In this document: positions 6,737 through 6,905 of the stretch, piece by piece
How positions within the stretch are numbered: position 1 is the stretch's first letter
How the letters are laid out: each line of letters opens with the position of its first letter
From: Gammaproteobacteria bacterium
Lineage (GTDB): Bacteria > Pseudomonadota > Gammaproteobacteria > Steroidobacterales > JABDKV01
Assembly (NCBI GenBank): GCA_029862285.1
Contig: JAOTXR010000111.1
Coordinates: 1 to 6,905 of the forward strand
Reading direction: 5' to 3'
DNA: 6,905 nucleotides
Notes under the pieces: generated by a model
What the model was told of the DNA's origin: nothing
The model's input: the letters and a program-made list of their open reading frames with translations, nothing else
Database searches by the model: none
Position numbers and translations under genes: made by a program

Positions 6737-6749
6737 CTAGCGATATAAC
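6721..6749 (+). promoter_or_regulatory. Candidate promoter for the SIMPL-type gene
   Basis: TATAAC (6744-6749, 5 of 6 matches to the -10 consensus) lies 17 bp after TTGTAC (6721-6726, which has the TTG of a -35 and little else). Transcription would begin near 6756, giving a leader of about 40 nt before 6795. It overlaps the minus-strand candidate, so the two divergent promoters could interfere. Confidence 0.3.
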
Positions 6750-6750
6750 T

Positions 6751-6776
6751 GCACTTGGCTATCTCTGAACCAGTGC
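6751..6776. repeat. Inverted repeat in the divergent intergenic region
   Basis: GCACTTGG (6751-6758) and CCAGTGC (6770-6776) pair over 7 bp with a single bulged T and an 11-nt spacer. It lies just after the plus-strand -10 candidate and just before the ribosome site of the SIMPL-type gene. It could be an operator overlapping the transcription start or a 5'-leader hairpin; no regulator gene is nearby to support either. Confidence 0.35.
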
Positions 6777-6783
6777 TAATGTT

Positions 6784-6787
6784 GGAG
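6784..6787 (+). promoter_or_regulatory. Ribosome binding site supporting a TTG start
   Basis: GGAG lies 7 nt before TTG 6795, the only start-type codon between the in-frame stop TAA (6777-6779) and the hydrophobic signal sequence. This spacing supports TTG initiation. Confidence 0.5.
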
Positions 6788-6794
6788 CGAAGAG

Positions 6795-6905
6795 TTGCAA
6801 TCTGTATGTACGATCATCGCAATATTTGCGTTATCGATAGTCCCCGCACCCGCAGTGAGTGACGACGCACGTATTGTCACCGTATCCGGCCGCGGCGAAG
6901 TATCG
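6795..6905 (+). CDS. SIMPL/DUF541-type exported protein, N-terminal fragment (runs off right edge)
   Basis: An open frame runs from TTG 6795 to the window end, giving 37 codons of an incomplete protein. It begins MQSVCTII, has a hydrophobic core to about residue 16 and a signal-peptidase I-like site APA|VS after residue 20. The mature start, DDARIVTVSGRGEVS, matches the opening strand of SIMPL-domain (DUF541, YggE-like) proteins, typically 'R-x-I-T-V-x-G-x-G-E-V'. These are periplasmic or outer-membrane-associated proteins of poorly defined function; E. coli YggE is linked to oxidative stress. The start is inferred: no ATG or GTG in frame lies upstream of the signal sequence, and GTG 6855 would cut it off. 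The n-region has no Lys or Arg, which is unusual for a signal peptide, so an upstream sequence error is possible. It is divergent from the MBL gene. Confidence 0.62.
   Translation, partial: MQSVCTIIAIFALSIVPAPAVSDDARIVTVSGRGEVS

Noticed and set aside
6448..6768. A 106-codon plus-strand open frame over the MBL gene start and intergenic region
   Set aside because: It runs antisense through the HxHxDH-coding part of the MBL gene, and its extension into the intergenic region shows no family likeness.

Overview
The window (about 57% GC by impression, not computed) looks like a chromosomal stretch from a proteobacterium, most likely a gammaproteobacterium. The evidence is the close likeness of PrpB, PrpC, PrpD and AcuI to the E. 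coli proteins as I remember them; no search was run. Genes are tightly packed, with Shine-Dalgarno sites fused to the preceding stop codons. I see no tRNA, rRNA, CRISPR array, insertion sequence or phage gene.

Layout, left to right. (1) 1-271, minus: the N-terminal 90 residues of an exported protein that runs off the left edge, preceded by a plausible sigma70 promoter (324-352). (2) 272-450: non-coding, holding that promoter, a short direct repeat and a weak hairpin downstream of prpD. (3) 451-3926, minus: the methylcitrate-cycle operon prpB-prpC-prpD, with 12-nt and 8-nt gaps. (4) 3927-4011: a short intergenic region with a TACAAT -10 element for prpB and a GC-rich hairpin. (5) 4012-6684, minus: three close-packed genes transcribed toward prpB: an MBL-fold metallohydrolase, an AcuI/YhdH acryloyl-CoA reductase (ATGA overlap with the hydrolase), and a seven-TM Bax inhibitor-1/YccA-type membrane protein (10-nt gap). 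(6) 6685-6794: a divergent intergenic region with weak promoter candidates on both strands and a 7-bp inverted repeat. (7) 6795-6905, plus: the first 37 codons of an exported SIMPL/DUF541-type protein, apparently starting at TTG.

How the genes may work together: AcuI makes propionyl-CoA from acryloyl-CoA. PrpC condenses propionyl-CoA with oxaloacetate, PrpD dehydrates the 2-methylcitrate, and PrpB splits 2-methylisocitrate into pyruvate and succinate. The six minus-strand genes therefore read as a possible acrylate/3-hydroxypropionate/propionate disposal module, with an uncharacterised MBL hydrolase and a BI-1 membrane protein as passengers or accessories. PrpE, PrpR, AcnD and PrpF are not in the window. 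No clearly new defence or mobile system is visible. The points most worth a second look are the acuI-prpBCD linkage with its MBL and BI-1 companions, the two exported proteins cut by the window edges, and the prpB start correction.
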